Notes: generated by a model from the letters alone, not told the origin. 64,000 nt of DNA from Trichomonas vaginalis G3 (GCF_026262505.1 NC_067205.1:20147645-20211644), one strand, 5' to 3'. Positions 9,838 through 18,619 are shown, counted from the stretch's first letter. A program made the numbers and translations.

Positions 9838-10203
9838 ATGGGTTTATTTGGCGCATTAGCAGGAGTCGCATCTAGATTTTTACCCGCAGTGGGAACAATA
9901 GCCAGAGGTGCATTTGGAATTGGAAGGAAGATTTTGAGTACATTAGGTATACTTAAAGAGAAAGCACAACCTATTATACAAACTGTACAGAAAGGTTGGG
10001 ATGTAGCACGAGATGCAACAAATCTTATTCCAAATCCTGAAACAAGAGGAAAAGTTCAAGGATGGATGGACAATGTAGGAAGACAAGCAGGAAACTATTA
10101 TAACAAAGCAAATGACTACTATAACCAAGCAGGACACTATATGGACCAAGGTGAAAGATTCTTTAACAGAGGATATAACATGCACAACAGTGGTAAACAA
10201 TAA
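9838..10203 (+). CDS. Gly/Ala-rich amphipathic protein, 121 aa (membrane-active virion protein candidate)
   Basis: Starts MGLFGALAGVASRFLPAVGT, a hydrophobic, Gly-rich amphipathic stretch with basic residues every few positions, followed by a Gln/Asn-rich helical region with repeats (NYYNKANDYYNQAGHYMDQG). The front resembles membrane-lytic peptides such as the amphipathic N-terminus of adenovirus protein VI; that is a resemblance only. The homologue in Maverick-R is at 54700-55095 on the other strand, and a protein of the same character lies at 58602-58844. No signal peptide or full membrane segment is evident. Confidence 0.6.
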   Translation: MGLFGALAGVASRFLPAVGTIARGAFGIGRKILSTLGILKEKAQPIIQTVQKGWDVARDATNLIPNPETRGKVQGWMDNVGRQAGNYYNKANDYYNQAGHYMDQGERFFNRGYNMHNSGKQ

Positions 10204-10239
10204 CCAACCTCAACCGCCTCAAACGTGGGGAATGTAAAG

Positions 10240-10259
10240 TTTTTTATTGAGATGAAATG
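10240..10259 (+). promoter_or_regulatory. Repeated TTTTTTAyTGAGATGAAATG leader
   Basis: TTTTTATTGAGATGAAATG precedes the small gene at 10257. Near-identical copies precede the next two genes (10411-10430 and 10571-10590) and their Maverick-R relatives on the minus strand (about 54497-54516 and 54672-54691). In each case the ATG of the gene is the end of the motif or within three bases of it. A shared core promoter or translation leader is the simplest reading. A tandem gene duplication that copied the leader could explain two of the three. Confidence 0.6.
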
Positions 10260-10391
10260 AACAATGCAGCATTGAGACAAATAAGTTCAAGATGGATTTG
10301 TCGGCTTCCAGCATTTACACCACGTGTTTGTAAAGTTCTTCCTATACCTCAGGAAGTTTTAGACGACTTAAAAAACCTAAACAACAGTTGA
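10257..10391 (+). CDS. Small conserved Maverick protein, 44 aa (copy 1)
   Basis: Begins MNNAALRQISSRWICRLPAF and contains FTPRVCKVLPIPQEVLDDL. The next gene (10428-10568) is a paralogue sharing the N-terminus and the PRVCKVLPIPQEVLD block; a single relative, 51 aa, lies at 54519-54674 in Maverick-R. Conservation of the Pro-rich core and of the leader motif supports a real gene. No family recognised. Its place between the amphipathic protein and the polymerase suggests a virion or replication accessory role, which is a guess. Confidence 0.55.
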   Translation: MNNAALRQISSRWICRLPAFTPRVCKVLPIPQEVLDDLKNLNNS

Positions 10392-10427
10392 AAACAAACC
10401 AAACTAAATTTTTTTACTGAGATGAAA

Positions 10428-10568
10428 ATGAACAATGCAGCTTTAAACAGAATAAGTCATGGAAGACCACCTTTTACACCACGTGTTTGTAAAGTTCTTC
10501 CTATACCTCAGGAAGTTTTAGACCGACTTAAAAAACCTAAACAACCAGTTGAAAACAAACCAAACTAA
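10428..10568 (+). CDS. Small conserved Maverick protein, 46 aa (copy 2)
   Basis: Begins MNNAALNRISHGRPPFTPRV and continues CKVLPIPQEVLDRLKKPKQP. It is a tandem paralogue of 10257-10391, with the same leader motif and nearly the same DNA over its second half. An in-frame ATG two codons earlier (10422) could also serve. No family recognised. Confidence 0.55.
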   Translation: MNNAALNRISHGRPPFTPRVCKVLPIPQEVLDRLKKPKQPVENKPN

Positions 10569-10587
10569 GATTTTTTACTGAGATGAA

Positions 10588-11168
10588 ATGACCGAAGAAG
10601 TTGAAACGGTAGATTTGACACCACAAACAAAAAGTTCAGAACCATTGTCAAAACCTGTCAAAGAACTTACAGATGAAGAGAAAAATTCATAATAGAAAGT
10701 GCCAGGTCTGGAAATACAAACCCTAACTATAAAGTCACTTTTCATAGAAATGGAACGGCTAGTATCTCAAAAAAGAAACAGACTCTCACAAATAAAATAT
10801 TGAAGTCTGAAGGAGCTTTCGAGACAACAGATGGAAAAGTTTACTTCACTGACCAACAGTTCATTATAGAACATCTCATTGACTTAGAGTCGAAATATTC
10901 TAAACTTTACAACAAACACAAAAAGTTGAAAGGAAAACAAAAACAAATGGCATATGATATTTATGAAGATGTTGACGACACAACTGTTCCTGCAAGTGAA
11001 GTAAAGTCAGAGGAACCGAAAAGTGACGAAAAAGATAGAAGAAGAAAACCAAAAACTGAAGATAAACCAAAACCAAAGTTTAGTTTCCAAACTAAACCAA
11101 GTCAACCTTCATTAGCTGGTATGGGTTGGCGTCAAAGACTTATGGCAGCAGGCGGTTATGTAAAGTAA
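10588..11168 (+). pseudogene. Charged Lys/Glu-rich Maverick protein
   Basis: Starts MTEEVETVDLTPQTKSSEPL after the TGAGATGAAATG leader. The middle has a basic segment (TASISKKKQTLTNKI) and a helical segment (LIDLESKYSKLYNKHKKLKG); the tail is Lys/Glu/Pro-rich and ends AGMGWRQRLMAAGGYVK. The relative in Maverick-R is at 53934-54499. Composition suggests a disordered, possibly DNA- or capsid-associated protein; no family recognised. It is followed directly by the polymerase leader. Broken. Confidence 0.6.
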
Positions 11169-11197
11169 AGAAAAAATATTTTTTTATTTTTATAAAA
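11168..11197 (+). promoter_or_regulatory. AT-rich leader block before polymerase B
   Basis: AAAAAATATTTTTTTATTTTTATAAAA directly before the ATG at 11198, written here only as its pattern: A-run, TATT, T-run, ATTTTTATAAAA. The same block precedes the polymerase of Maverick-R (53893-53925, minus strand) and the helicase region (42789-42821), and a close form precedes the gene at 3203. It differs from the host initiator (TCATTTCTAATA), so it may be an element-specific promoter. Confidence 0.5.
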
Positions 11198-13348
11198 ATG
11201 CCCCCATATAGAATGGACAGAAAGTCTGCTAGAATAAAAGCAGAGTTACAAAGATATGGTTGGAGAGTTTCGAAGAATTTTAAATATAGGAAGGGAAGAC
11301 CCATAAAAGTCTATGACAAATTGTCTGGTCTTCGCTACGAAATGGATTTGGAAATAGCACGTGCCAATTATCCAAATAGACTAGAGAGGTTAGAAGAAGA
11401 ACGTCTTATGGACATGCCTTTCGATGTTAGTGAACCTCAAGTTGAAGGACACGACGGCTTTGCCAGATTCTACTGGAAACATGACGAACAATTGCATCCT
11501 TTGAGAAGGAAAAAAGGAAAAGGTGAAGACACACATGCTCCCATGGAAAGAACAAGATATGCATATGAAAAGTATCGTGAAGTTAGAAGTCAAATTACAT
11601 CTGGTCGAACCTTTACAGTAAACTTTGACGAAGGAAAGAACAAAGAAGGCTTCATGGGAGTACTTGCTGCAATTCAAGACGGAAATAAGAAAGGACACAA
11701 TCTCAGATTGACCATAACAGATTTGGATGGTCACATTTACTATGCACATGGCAATGAACAAACAGCCGCAAAACTTCTTGACGCTTTCAAGACTACAAAG
11801 AGAGAACAAATGGTTGACTCCGACTCAGACATTTTGAATGCAATTGAAGGAATTGCAAGTGTCAAGTTCGAATGGTACCAACCTAACCCTCAAGCAGTCA
11901 GACAACATGCTGGATACTTCCCGTTCATAAATAAGTCTGACATTGACTTGACAAGGTATGGAATTTACAATTCAATTGAAACAATTGTCAATGAACCTTG
12001 CATTCTTACATGTCTCAGGAACTCTGGTCTTGTTACAGATGAGAAGATGAAGTATCTTGAGTCATGTGTGAAGACAAGGTACATTCTCAGAGGTCAATTG
12101 GCAAAAATTGCACCGTTGGCAAATGTTAATATCCGAGTCAACATACCTACAGCTAAAGGTTCTTCACATGACGACTATGTTGTTGACAAAGACTTACCAT
12201 GGTTGAAGATTGTAATTGTCCACAACCACTTCATGTTGAACGAAAGTCTTACAAACCCATTCTTTGGTAAAAGTAAGTGCAACATTGTCAGAGCTGTAAA
12301 CATTCTTTTCGAGAAAGGTTTGTTGGAACCAATTCCAGATGACAAGCTGACAGAAACTTTTGTACCAAAAGACGAAACAAACTTTTCATTGTTAGCAAGA
12401 CCAAAAGTTGTTCCAGACAAAGTTCTAGTACAAAAGAAGTACACAGTTCCACAGGGGGTTGGTATGTTCGGATACCAACCTGAACCAGAAGAACTTCCAA
12501 TGAGGTTGCAAGAACTTCAAGATGCTATAAACAAACTTCCATTGAGACATCCAATTGACGTCAAATTGTATTGGAGAGCATCTGAGTTAGGTCAGAAGGT
12601 TTTATATGAAACAGGTTGCTTCGACGATGTTTATGAGATAACAGGAGAAGTTTCTCAGAAGATAAGAGACTCACTTGAATTTCCACAAACTGGACCAATT
12701 GGTTGCGACAAGTTCGACTCAGATGAAAAGATATACTATGTCGACCTTAACGCTGCATACATGAGGTTTGTCCAATATATTCCGACTGGAATTCCAAACG
12801 AAGATGGTGAGTTCCCGGAAGGAACTATACAGTTGGAAAAGTCATACAACAACTGTAGATATTAGGAAAGCTTCAAACCCAAACTTGCAATGACACTCAA
12901 ATTGCTTATGAATTCGACATGGGGATATTCCATTAAGAAACCTCAAGAGATGAAGAGTAAACATTATGAGAAGGTCGACAACTTTGTTGAAAGGTTTTCT
13001 CCTTTTGTTTTGAAGTACGAATTCACTCAAGGTCAAAGTGGCTTAGTAACCACATTAAAACCTATTGTCGAACATTGGTCTTACCCTCAGTTCGCAAAGG
13101 CAGTCCTTGACAACTACAACAAATTCTTCTCCGATGTCAAATCCAAAGTGAAGGTTTACTATGAGAACATTGACGCACTCATGACGAACGAAGAAGGATA
13201 CAACAAACTCATTGAAATGGGAATGGTCGGTGAAAAGATGGGCTGTTTTAAGCTAGATAAGGTATTTTCCGAAGTTCATGTAATATCGAAAAGGAAATAT
13301 GGGGGCATACTTGAAGACGGCACAGAAATAAAACATTGCATGAAATAA
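11198..13348 (+). pseudogene. Family-B DNA polymerase (Maverick PolB)
   Basis: Replicates the element DNA; Polinton polymerases are protein-primed family B enzymes. Palm motif A is YYVDLNAAY followed by PTGIP, motif B is KLLMNSTWGYS, and a motif-C-like YYENIDA follows, then a basic region (SKRKYGGILEDGT) typical of the end of these proteins. The first 450 residues are a conserved domain without an obvious 3'-5' exonuclease motif. At about 717 residues in the Maverick-R relative (51739-53892), it is shorter than many Polinton polymerases. In this copy the gene is broken. Confidence 0.85.
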
Positions 13349-13393
13349 AAAATTTATTTTTAAAAAAGTGACATTTTTTTTATTTTATTTGAA

Positions 13394-13470
13394 ATGTACG
13401 CTGAGTTTGTTGGAGAAGACCGTTGGGAAACTTGTTTGTTAGATGAGAAATATGAAATGGCATACCATTT
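13394..13470 (+). pseudogene. Remnant of the HNH endonuclease gene
   Basis: The start MYAEFVGEDRWETCLLDEKY is the same as that of the HNH gene at 51080-51664 in Maverick-R, with the same AT-rich leader, but the rest of the gene is not present here. It lies between polymerase and structural-family genes, as in Maverick-R. Broken. Confidence 0.75.
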
Positions 13471-13498
13471 TAAAACAATATATTTTTACATATATTAA

Positions 13499-14358
13499 AT
13501 GCTTCAGGTTGAAAAACAAAGAACAAAAGTAACAGATACAAAACCGTTAGACTATATCTTTACAAATGCTGGTAGGACTATTTCAGATGAAGAAATTTCA
13601 TCCCGAGCATACAGGTTTGACTATCCAATTCGTTGGCTTCAAAGTCCTTCAGATGCAAAGGCAATAGGATTTAGAAGAGTTTTGTTTTCAAATAGAACTA
13701 ACGCATTTATGTTCGCAGTATATTTTCATGGGCAGTATGAAGGTTCTGATGGTCTAATAGACAAATTTGACGAAATGAGAATCTTTACAGTTCGTTCAGA
13801 CGAAAGTCTTGAGAAAACTCTAAGATGACTTTCAAACTCAAATGAACAAATTTTATTGGGAATTTCAAAAAAAAAATACGACTCTTTACTAAATGGAACA
13901 TACTATCTGAACTAGAATATGACAAGATGAACTCCACCGTTTCATTTCAAAAGATTGAAATTAACCCTCCAAGAGATACAGAGTTTTTATTTTGGGAAGT
14001 AGACAAACGTTCTTGGGCACAATTTTCGGTTACTAAACCAGAACGAACCATTACCACAGATGGTCCATTTAAATTTATACTTCCACCAGCAGATTTGATG
14101 GTTTATAGAAACGTGTTTGACCCTCAAAATGTTATGTGTCATGCAAGTTTCAGTTCAAGCAACAATAGTTTTCTATGTATTGGTAAGGACCTTTATGACT
14201 TTGCTTCTAAATTCTACGAACCACCTAGTAACAGTTTCTCTGACTTTCAAGTTTGGTTCACAACAAATGGTGTGCAACATATTATTCCATTGTACTATGA
14301 CTTTTATCTCGAATTGTCTTTCATATATAACTACAGAAAAGTGCTGAAAAAGTATTGA
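13499..14358 (+). pseudogene. Structural-protein family member (FDYP...KAIGFRR)
   Basis: Starts MLQVEKQRTKVTDTKPLDYI. The conserved block FDYPIRWLQSPSDAKAIGFRR lies near residue 40, then a beta-rich middle, then SSNNSFLCIGKDLYDFASKF and YEPPSNSFSDFQVWF near the end. Relatives are at 50194-51054 and 57750-58597, with a diverged one at 1416-2296. Function unknown. The beta-strand-rich look, the conserved C-terminal block and two paralogues per element suggest a capsid, penton or spike component. Broken. Confidence 0.65.
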
Positions 14359-14554
14359 ATGTGAAGATATTAGAAAAATAACATTTTTTCTAACATCGTA
14401 GAAACTCATGAAAACAATTTATTTTTGACACTTTCACAAAAAACATAAAAAAAGTGAGTTAAAATGAGATGTTTACTGAACTGGCTGAATGTCGCCTTCA
14501 CAGGTTATGTAGAATGGTTGACCAGAGAAGTGAAGGAGACCCTGAGAATTTGGT

Positions 14555-14836
14555 TCATTCTTGGGAAGGGTTCTCTCTGTTTGGAAGTAGTATCCAAGGA
14601 CGCTTGGCAAAGAACTTTATAATGGCTTCCTTCTTTGCTTGCTTTATGTCGTCGTAGGCTGTCCCGTCTGGTATTTGAATTGGAATTCCAGTCGAAGTCT
14701 CGAGATTCAAGGCAGCCCCTCCCGTTATCCAACCGTTAACAAGCTTGCCTTTTACATTCTGCCTGAGGAAGTCTTTAACAAGCTCGTTAATTTCAATTAG
14801 GTAAATTGCCTCGTCGGTAGGTTCGACCTCGACCAT
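14555..14836 (-). CDS. Hypothetical protein, 93 aa, only in Maverick-L
   Basis: Starts MVEVEPTDEAIYLIEINELV and continues with a helical basic region and GWITGGAALNLETSTGIPIQ. The frame opens exactly where the 21-bp tandem repeats end, so the repeats form its 5' flank. There is no relative in Maverick-R, where the corresponding stretch is repeats. No family recognised. Base composition is richer in GC than the neighbours, which could mean recent acquisition. Confidence 0.45.
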   Translation of the reverse strand: MVEVEPTDEAIYLIEINELVKDFLRQNVKGKLVNGWITGGAALNLETSTGIPIQIPDGTAYDDIKQAKKEAIIKFFAKRPWILLPNRENPSQE

Positions 14837-15133
14837 TGCTACTGTCAGAAAAAGTACTGCTACTGTCAGTAAAAGTACTGCTACTGTCAGTAAAAGTACT
14901 GCTACTGTCAGTAAAAGTACTGCTAGGAGCAGAAAAACTACTGCTACTGTCAGTAAAAAGGAAAATTTGAGAGGGTTTTCGACGATAAAGTACTGCTACT
15001 GTCAGAAAAAGTACTGCTACTGTCAGTAAAAGTACTGCTACTGTCAGTAAAAGTACTGCTAGGAGCAGAAAAAGTACTGCTACTGTCAGTAAAAGTACTG
15101 CTACTGTCAGTAAAAGTACTGCTAGTAGCAGAG
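14837..15133. repeat. 21-bp tandem repeats (AGTACTGCTACTGTCAGTAAA)
   Basis: Two blocks of about six and seven units of a 21-bp repeat based on TACTGCTACTGTCAGTAAAA, separated by about 45 bp of non-repeat DNA near 14956-14990. Some units carry GCTAGGAGCAG, itself a short palindrome. Period 21 keeps reading frame and also approximates two helical turns, so spaced protein-binding sites are possible. The repeats lie between divergently oriented genes (14836 minus and 15173 plus). Confidence 0.85.
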
Positions 15134-15172
15134 ATTTTTATCGTTGTGGTCCGACGGTTAAGCCACAAACGA

Positions 15173-15511
15173 ATGTCCGACGTCCCACCAACCGAGTACA
15201 TTCCCAAACCAGAGGAACCTAAAGAACCACAACAGTCTCCTCAGCAACCTCAGTTCCAGCAAGTACCTCCGAATTACTACCAATTTCCACCTCAAGGTTA
15301 CTACCCACCACAAGGCTTCCCGAACTACCCTCCTCAGCCTATGCCTTACTTCCCCAACCCTTGGTTGTTCCAGCAAGCTCCACACCAACAATTCCAATTC
15401 CAATCTCAGTCCAAGAGAGACCAAGACTTCGAAGAAGGTCTGAACCGCTTACGCAAAGAGTATGCTACAGCTCCAATTGAGAGAAAGTTGTTCCCGGACC
15501 AAAAAATATAA
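15173..15511 (+). CDS. Pro/Gln/Tyr-rich protein, 112 aa
   Basis: Starts MSDVPPTEYIPKPEEPKEPQ, then a Pro/Gln/Tyr/Phe low-complexity stretch (YYQFPPQGYYPPQGFPNYPP), then a charged helical tail (SKRDQDFEEGLNRLRKEY). The opening matches MSDVPPTESIPKPEEPK near 45975 on the minus strand in Maverick-R, where the rest has been replaced by other repeats. Probably disordered; function unknown. The start region is also copied as non-coding shards near 49575-49640. Confidence 0.5.
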   Translation: MSDVPPTEYIPKPEEPKEPQQSPQQPQFQQVPPNYYQFPPQGYYPPQGFPNYPPQPMPYFPNPWLFQQAPHQQFQFQSQSKRDQDFEEGLNRLRKEYATAPIERKLFPDQKI

Positions 15512-15512
15512 T

Positions 15513-15990
15513 TTAGGTGAAGAGGTGAGATTTCACCTCTTTTTTCACCTGTTTTTTCACCCTCTTGAATTTTCATGAATTTTATATATTAATGTTTTCG
15601 TTAAGCCACTTTGTGCCGTCAGTCAGTCAGTCAGTCAGTTTAGGAAAGACTTTAGAAAGTTGTTGGAAAATAAGTCCTGGGAAGAGTATTATAAGGCATT
15701 TTGTGAAGAATATAGCAACCGCCGGAATTCAGACGGTTGCTTTTTATACAAAATTCATGCAGGAAATTCTTGGGTTTTGGTTGAAAGAATACGGTGGAGC
15801 CAAAAGTGGCTCGACCTCAAAACAAGCATTTTATGAGCTTACTAAGGGTGTTATGAATGAATTCAAATGTATTTACATACATCCTGACCTCGTTCATTTT
15901 GTTGCTGAATTCAGCAAAAATATAATTTAGGTGAAGAGGTGAGATTTCACCTCTTTTTTCACCTGTTTTTTCACCCTCTTGAATTTTCAT
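15513..15990. repeat. Direct duplication of the GGTGAAA palindrome with a KilA-N gene shard between
   Basis: A 60-70 bp block with core AGAGGTGAGATTTCACCTCT and tail TTGAATTTTCATGAATTT occurs at 15513-15580 and again at 15926-15990. Between them, about 15630-15770 is a shard of a KilA-N gene (the same DNA as part of 48876-49538), including the CAACCGCCGGAATTC motif. The stretch 15640-15930 is open on the plus strand but looks like assembled shards, not a gene. Maverick debris. Confidence 0.7.
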
Positions 15991-16033
15991 GAATTTCCTT
16001 AAGATAGAAAAAATAAAGTTAGTTTTATTTTTA

Positions 16034-16065
16034 TTTATTTTTTTATTTTGTATGTAAGAACAGAA
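16034..16065 (+). promoter_or_regulatory. KilA-cassette leader (TTTATTTTGTATGTAA)
   Basis: TTTTTTATTTTGTATGTAAG directly precedes the ATG at 16066 by 16 bases. The same leader precedes the KilA-N genes at 17759 (about 17727-17748) and, on the minus strand, at 47362 (about 47367-47395) and 48064 (about 48068-48095). Conservation across genes with different coding sequences points to a cassette promoter/5' UTR. Confidence 0.6.
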
Positions 16066-17001
16066 ATGTCAACAATCGGCACAACAACAATTCAAACAAC
16101 AGCACCAAACTCGTTAGTCATGAATCCAACATCTATGTTAGTAGAAATGAAAAGCTTCATTCCATCTTCATATACTTTCGAAACAGAAATACAAAGAATA
16201 AAGCAGGAACTTTTAACAAGTAATTTAGACTGTAGTGCGAAAGATGAAACAAATGAACAGTATCTTTATGAAATGCAGGACATTATTGACCATTTACCCA
16301 AATTGCCTGAAATCCAACAACAAAAGCTCACTATTCCTGAATTCGACGAAATTGAAGTCAAAGCAACTGACTCAGTAGAAATAAAGAAGTTCATACGAAA
16401 GGTAAATTATGAATTCCTTGGTTTTCATTGCAACCATAAAGTTATGGACAAAGATTGCGACATGGTATATAAGAACATCTCTGACATATATAAATCTGGG
16501 GAGTTTAAGACATACGACAACTTTGTTTCATTAGCTGCAAAATGTGTATGGCAGATAAGAGATAAAGATAGAAGAGGTAAGGTATGGAATGAACAGATAA
16601 AACCAACTGCTTCAGATTTAAAGAAAACCATTGACGCCTTAGTTGTTTTAGCAGGTAAGGTTTCAGAATATAACGCAAAAATGAACCCGCAATGTTCAAA
16701 ATGTAAAGCAGCAATGAGGAAATATAACTACTCCGTCAAAGAGATAGAAAGAATGAGAAACGACTATGCAGATTTAAAGAAAGAAGCAGAGAAGCCGGTA
16801 GAAGATAAAATGAACATGTTAGAATTTCTGAACAAAAACTATCCAACTGCTGACGATTTCCTTCTATCTGACGTCAAGAAGAAGTATAAAGAAACTTTCG
16901 GCATTGTTAAAACATTCGATGTACTAAAAGAAGAAATAGAAGCTACAAAACTGTTTAGGATTTCAAATATACATCGTACAATTCATGTAAAACGCTTATA
17001 A
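16066..17001 (+). CDS. Hypothetical cassette protein, 311 aa, helical
   Basis: Uses the same leader as the KilA-N genes; the first ATG in frame is at 16066 (MSTIGTTTIQTTAPNSLVMN). The N-terminus is Ser/Thr-rich. The middle is helical and charged, with a Cys pair (NPQCSKCKAAMRKYNY) near residue 215 and a likely coiled coil after it (EIERMRNDYADLKKEAEKPV). I do not see a KilA-N domain, though the leader and place suggest the same cassette. No counterpart in Maverick-R. Looks whole. Confidence 0.5.
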   Translation: MSTIGTTTIQTTAPNSLVMNPTSMLVEMKSFIPSSYTFETEIQRIKQELLTSNLDCSAKDETNEQYLYEMQDIIDHLPKLPEIQQQKLTIPEFDEIEVKATDSVEIKKFIRKVNYEFLGFHCNHKVMDKDCDMVYKNISDIYKSGEFKTYDNFVSLAAKCVWQIRDKDRRGKVWNEQIKPTASDLKKTIDALVVLAGKVSEYNAKMNPQCSKCKAAMRKYNYSVKEIERMRNDYADLKKEAEKPVEDKMNMLEFLNKNYPTADDFLLSDVKKKYKETFGIVKTFDVLKEEIEATKLFRISNIHRTIHVKRL

Positions 17002-17427
17002 AATAACTGGGGTGAAAATTAGGTGAAAAAAGAGGTGAAATCTCACCTCTTCACCTAAAATATATTTTTATTGAATTCAGCAACAAAATTCTGAGTAAAA
17101 TGGCATATGGCTTGTGTCAAACCGTTGAGTTTTCACAAAATTTAAAAAATAACGTTTACCATGTAAAACGTTTATAAAATAACTGGGGTAGAAATGAGGT
17201 GAAATCTCACCTCTTCACCTAAAATATATTTTTATTGAATTCAGCACAAAAATCATGAATTTCCTCATATGATTGCTTCCCTCGGAAAACCGAGGGAAGA
17301 GATTCCGTACGAAAATCGCAAGAATTTGGCTCCTGGTTTGAAAGGATATTATGTACATAGACTTCTTGTAAATGCTGTTGCAATGTGGGCTTCACCTAAA
17401 ATATATTTTTATTGAATTCAGCACTAA
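17002..17427. repeat. Non-coding shards and GGTGAAA palindromes
   Basis: Two more copies of the palindrome block (about 17010-17065 and 17188-17230), each after a copy of the end of the preceding gene (CATGTAAAACG-TTATAAAATAACTGGGG), plus a shard of the KilA-N/DUF3627 gene at about 17330-17395 (GGATATTATGTACATAGACT). No gene seen. Confidence 0.65.
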
Positions 17428-17697
17428 GTAGATTTTTTTACAGTCTTTGCATTTTTTTGCAAGAGCGAGGATGTTTTCTTTATGATTCATTAAAAAAATG
17501 AAAAAAATCCCTCCAAAATTTTCCGCGAAACCGCCTCTTGTCTCAAAATTCATTTTATATCCCGGCATGGCGCCAAAATACAACATACTCATCATATACA
17601 TATATTCATATTTTTTATTATATATTTATAATCAGCATATATCTCCTTTAATAGTCTCATATAGAGCGCTGTGCTAAACGCACCTTTGGACACCCTA
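17428..17697 (-). mobile_element. Truncated Tvmar1-type mariner (5' end only), inserted in Maverick-L
   Basis: The terminal inverted repeat (GTGCTAAACGCACCTTTGG at 17671 onward, ending CACCCTA) and the first 50-odd transposase codons match the mariner at 31350-32651 almost base for base in reverse orientation. The copy stops abruptly after about 270 bp. The flank on the repeat side is a TA followed by GAAAAAATAAAG, as expected for a TA target. Here the A run near codon 56 is one base longer than in the other copy, leaving the transposase frame open further. A mariner is a plain DNA transposon; this copy cannot encode a transposase. Confidence 0.9.
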
Positions 17698-17758
17698 TAG
17701 AAAAAATAAAGTTAGTTTTATTTTTATTTATTTTTTTATTTTGTATGTAAAGACAGAT

Positions 17759-18619
17759 ATGTCAACAACAGAGAACACAACAACAGTTATAGTCCATGAA
17801 GCTATAAATGAAGAATACGAGTGGGTTCAGTTTAACAAACAACTCCGTCTCATTCGTTCGGTCAAAGACGATATGTACCAAATGCAAAGTATTTTGACAG
17901 CATGTTTTGCTCCAGATACTAAGCTTCCTAAAGACTGGTTTAGGAACCAAAGCACACAAGAACTTTTGAGCGAAGCACAGCGAGACATACTTTTTTCTGA
18001 AAACAGTGAAGAACAGCGAGTAGGTAAAAAACCCCAGTCGCCAAAACTCTATGAAAATCGTGAAAAATTGCCAAACGGTTTGAGAGGATATTATGTACAT
18101 AGACTTCTTGTAAATGCTGTTGCAATGTGGGCTTCGCCTCGTTATGCTTGGTATATTTACAGACTTCTTGACGAAATTCATAGACAAGAACGTGAAGAGA
18201 TGGAAAAGAAACTTCATGCAAAAGATGAAGTCATTGAAGCAAAAGACAAAAGCATTCAGAAAAGAATACCACGTTCGGTACCAAAAGGTAAGGAAAAGAA
18301 CTATAAGTATATGATTTATACTGAAGAGATGGAAAATGAAGAAGATAAAGATATGGTTATGTTGCATTTAGTCAGAAGAAACAACAAAAGCTTTTACGAC
18401 CTTGCTAAGATTTACAAATCTGACAGAAATTGGTTCTATCGTGAAAACTTACCGATTTCAATGACCCCAAATGAAGATGTGAAACAAATAGTTCAAGATA
18501 CGTTACCTCAAACACACTATGATATGAAAGGTTGTACAATTTTTACCTTCAAAGAAGACTTACCGCTACTGAAAGAAAAAATAACAGAGTATTTTGACAA
18601 CTTCAAACAAGTAGGGTAG
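17759..18619 (+). CDS. KilA-N protein with DUF3627-like C-terminus, 286 aa
   Basis: The N-terminal half is a KilA-N domain, a DNA-binding fold common in large DNA viruses and phages: WFRNQSTQELLSEAQR, then GYYVHRLLVNAVAMWASPRY and AWYIYRLLDEIHRQ. A coiled coil (EMEKKLHAKDEVIEAKDKSI) joins it to a C-terminal domain (IPRSVPKGKEKNYKYMIY ... RNNKSFYDLAKIYK ... NWFYRENLPISMTPNEDVKQ) that looks like the DUF3627 domain paired with KilA-N in invertebrate iridoviruses and poxviruses. The start is the first ATG; an upstream in-frame stretch lacks ATG. Nearly identical to 46523-47362. Function probably DNA binding; details unknown. Confidence 0.8.
   Translation: MSTTENTTTVIVHEAINEEYEWVQFNKQLRLIRSVKDDMYQMQSILTACFAPDTKLPKDWFRNQSTQELLSEAQRDILFSENSEEQRVGKKPQSPKLYENREKLPNGLRGYYVHRLLVNAVAMWASPRYAWYIYRLLDEIHRQEREEMEKKLHAKDEVIEAKDKSIQKRIPRSVPKGKEKNYKYMIYTEEMENEEDKDMVMLHLVRRNNKSFYDLAKIYKSDRNWFYRENLPISMTPNEDVKQIVQDTLPQTHYDMKGCTIFTFKEDLPLLKEKITEYFDNFKQVG

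Noticed and set aside
11390-11809. Antisense frames opposite polymerase B (also 53281-53700)
   Set aside because: Present opposite both copies only because the polymerase is conserved; Cys/Phe/Ser-rich shadows.
15565-15930. A 121-codon frame as a gene
   Set aside because: It is stitched from a KilA-N gene shard and repeat DNA, with no coherent domain.
17762-18367. Minus-strand frame of about 200 codons opposite the KilA-N gene
   Set aside because: Phe/Leu/Cys-rich antisense shadow of a well-supported gene.
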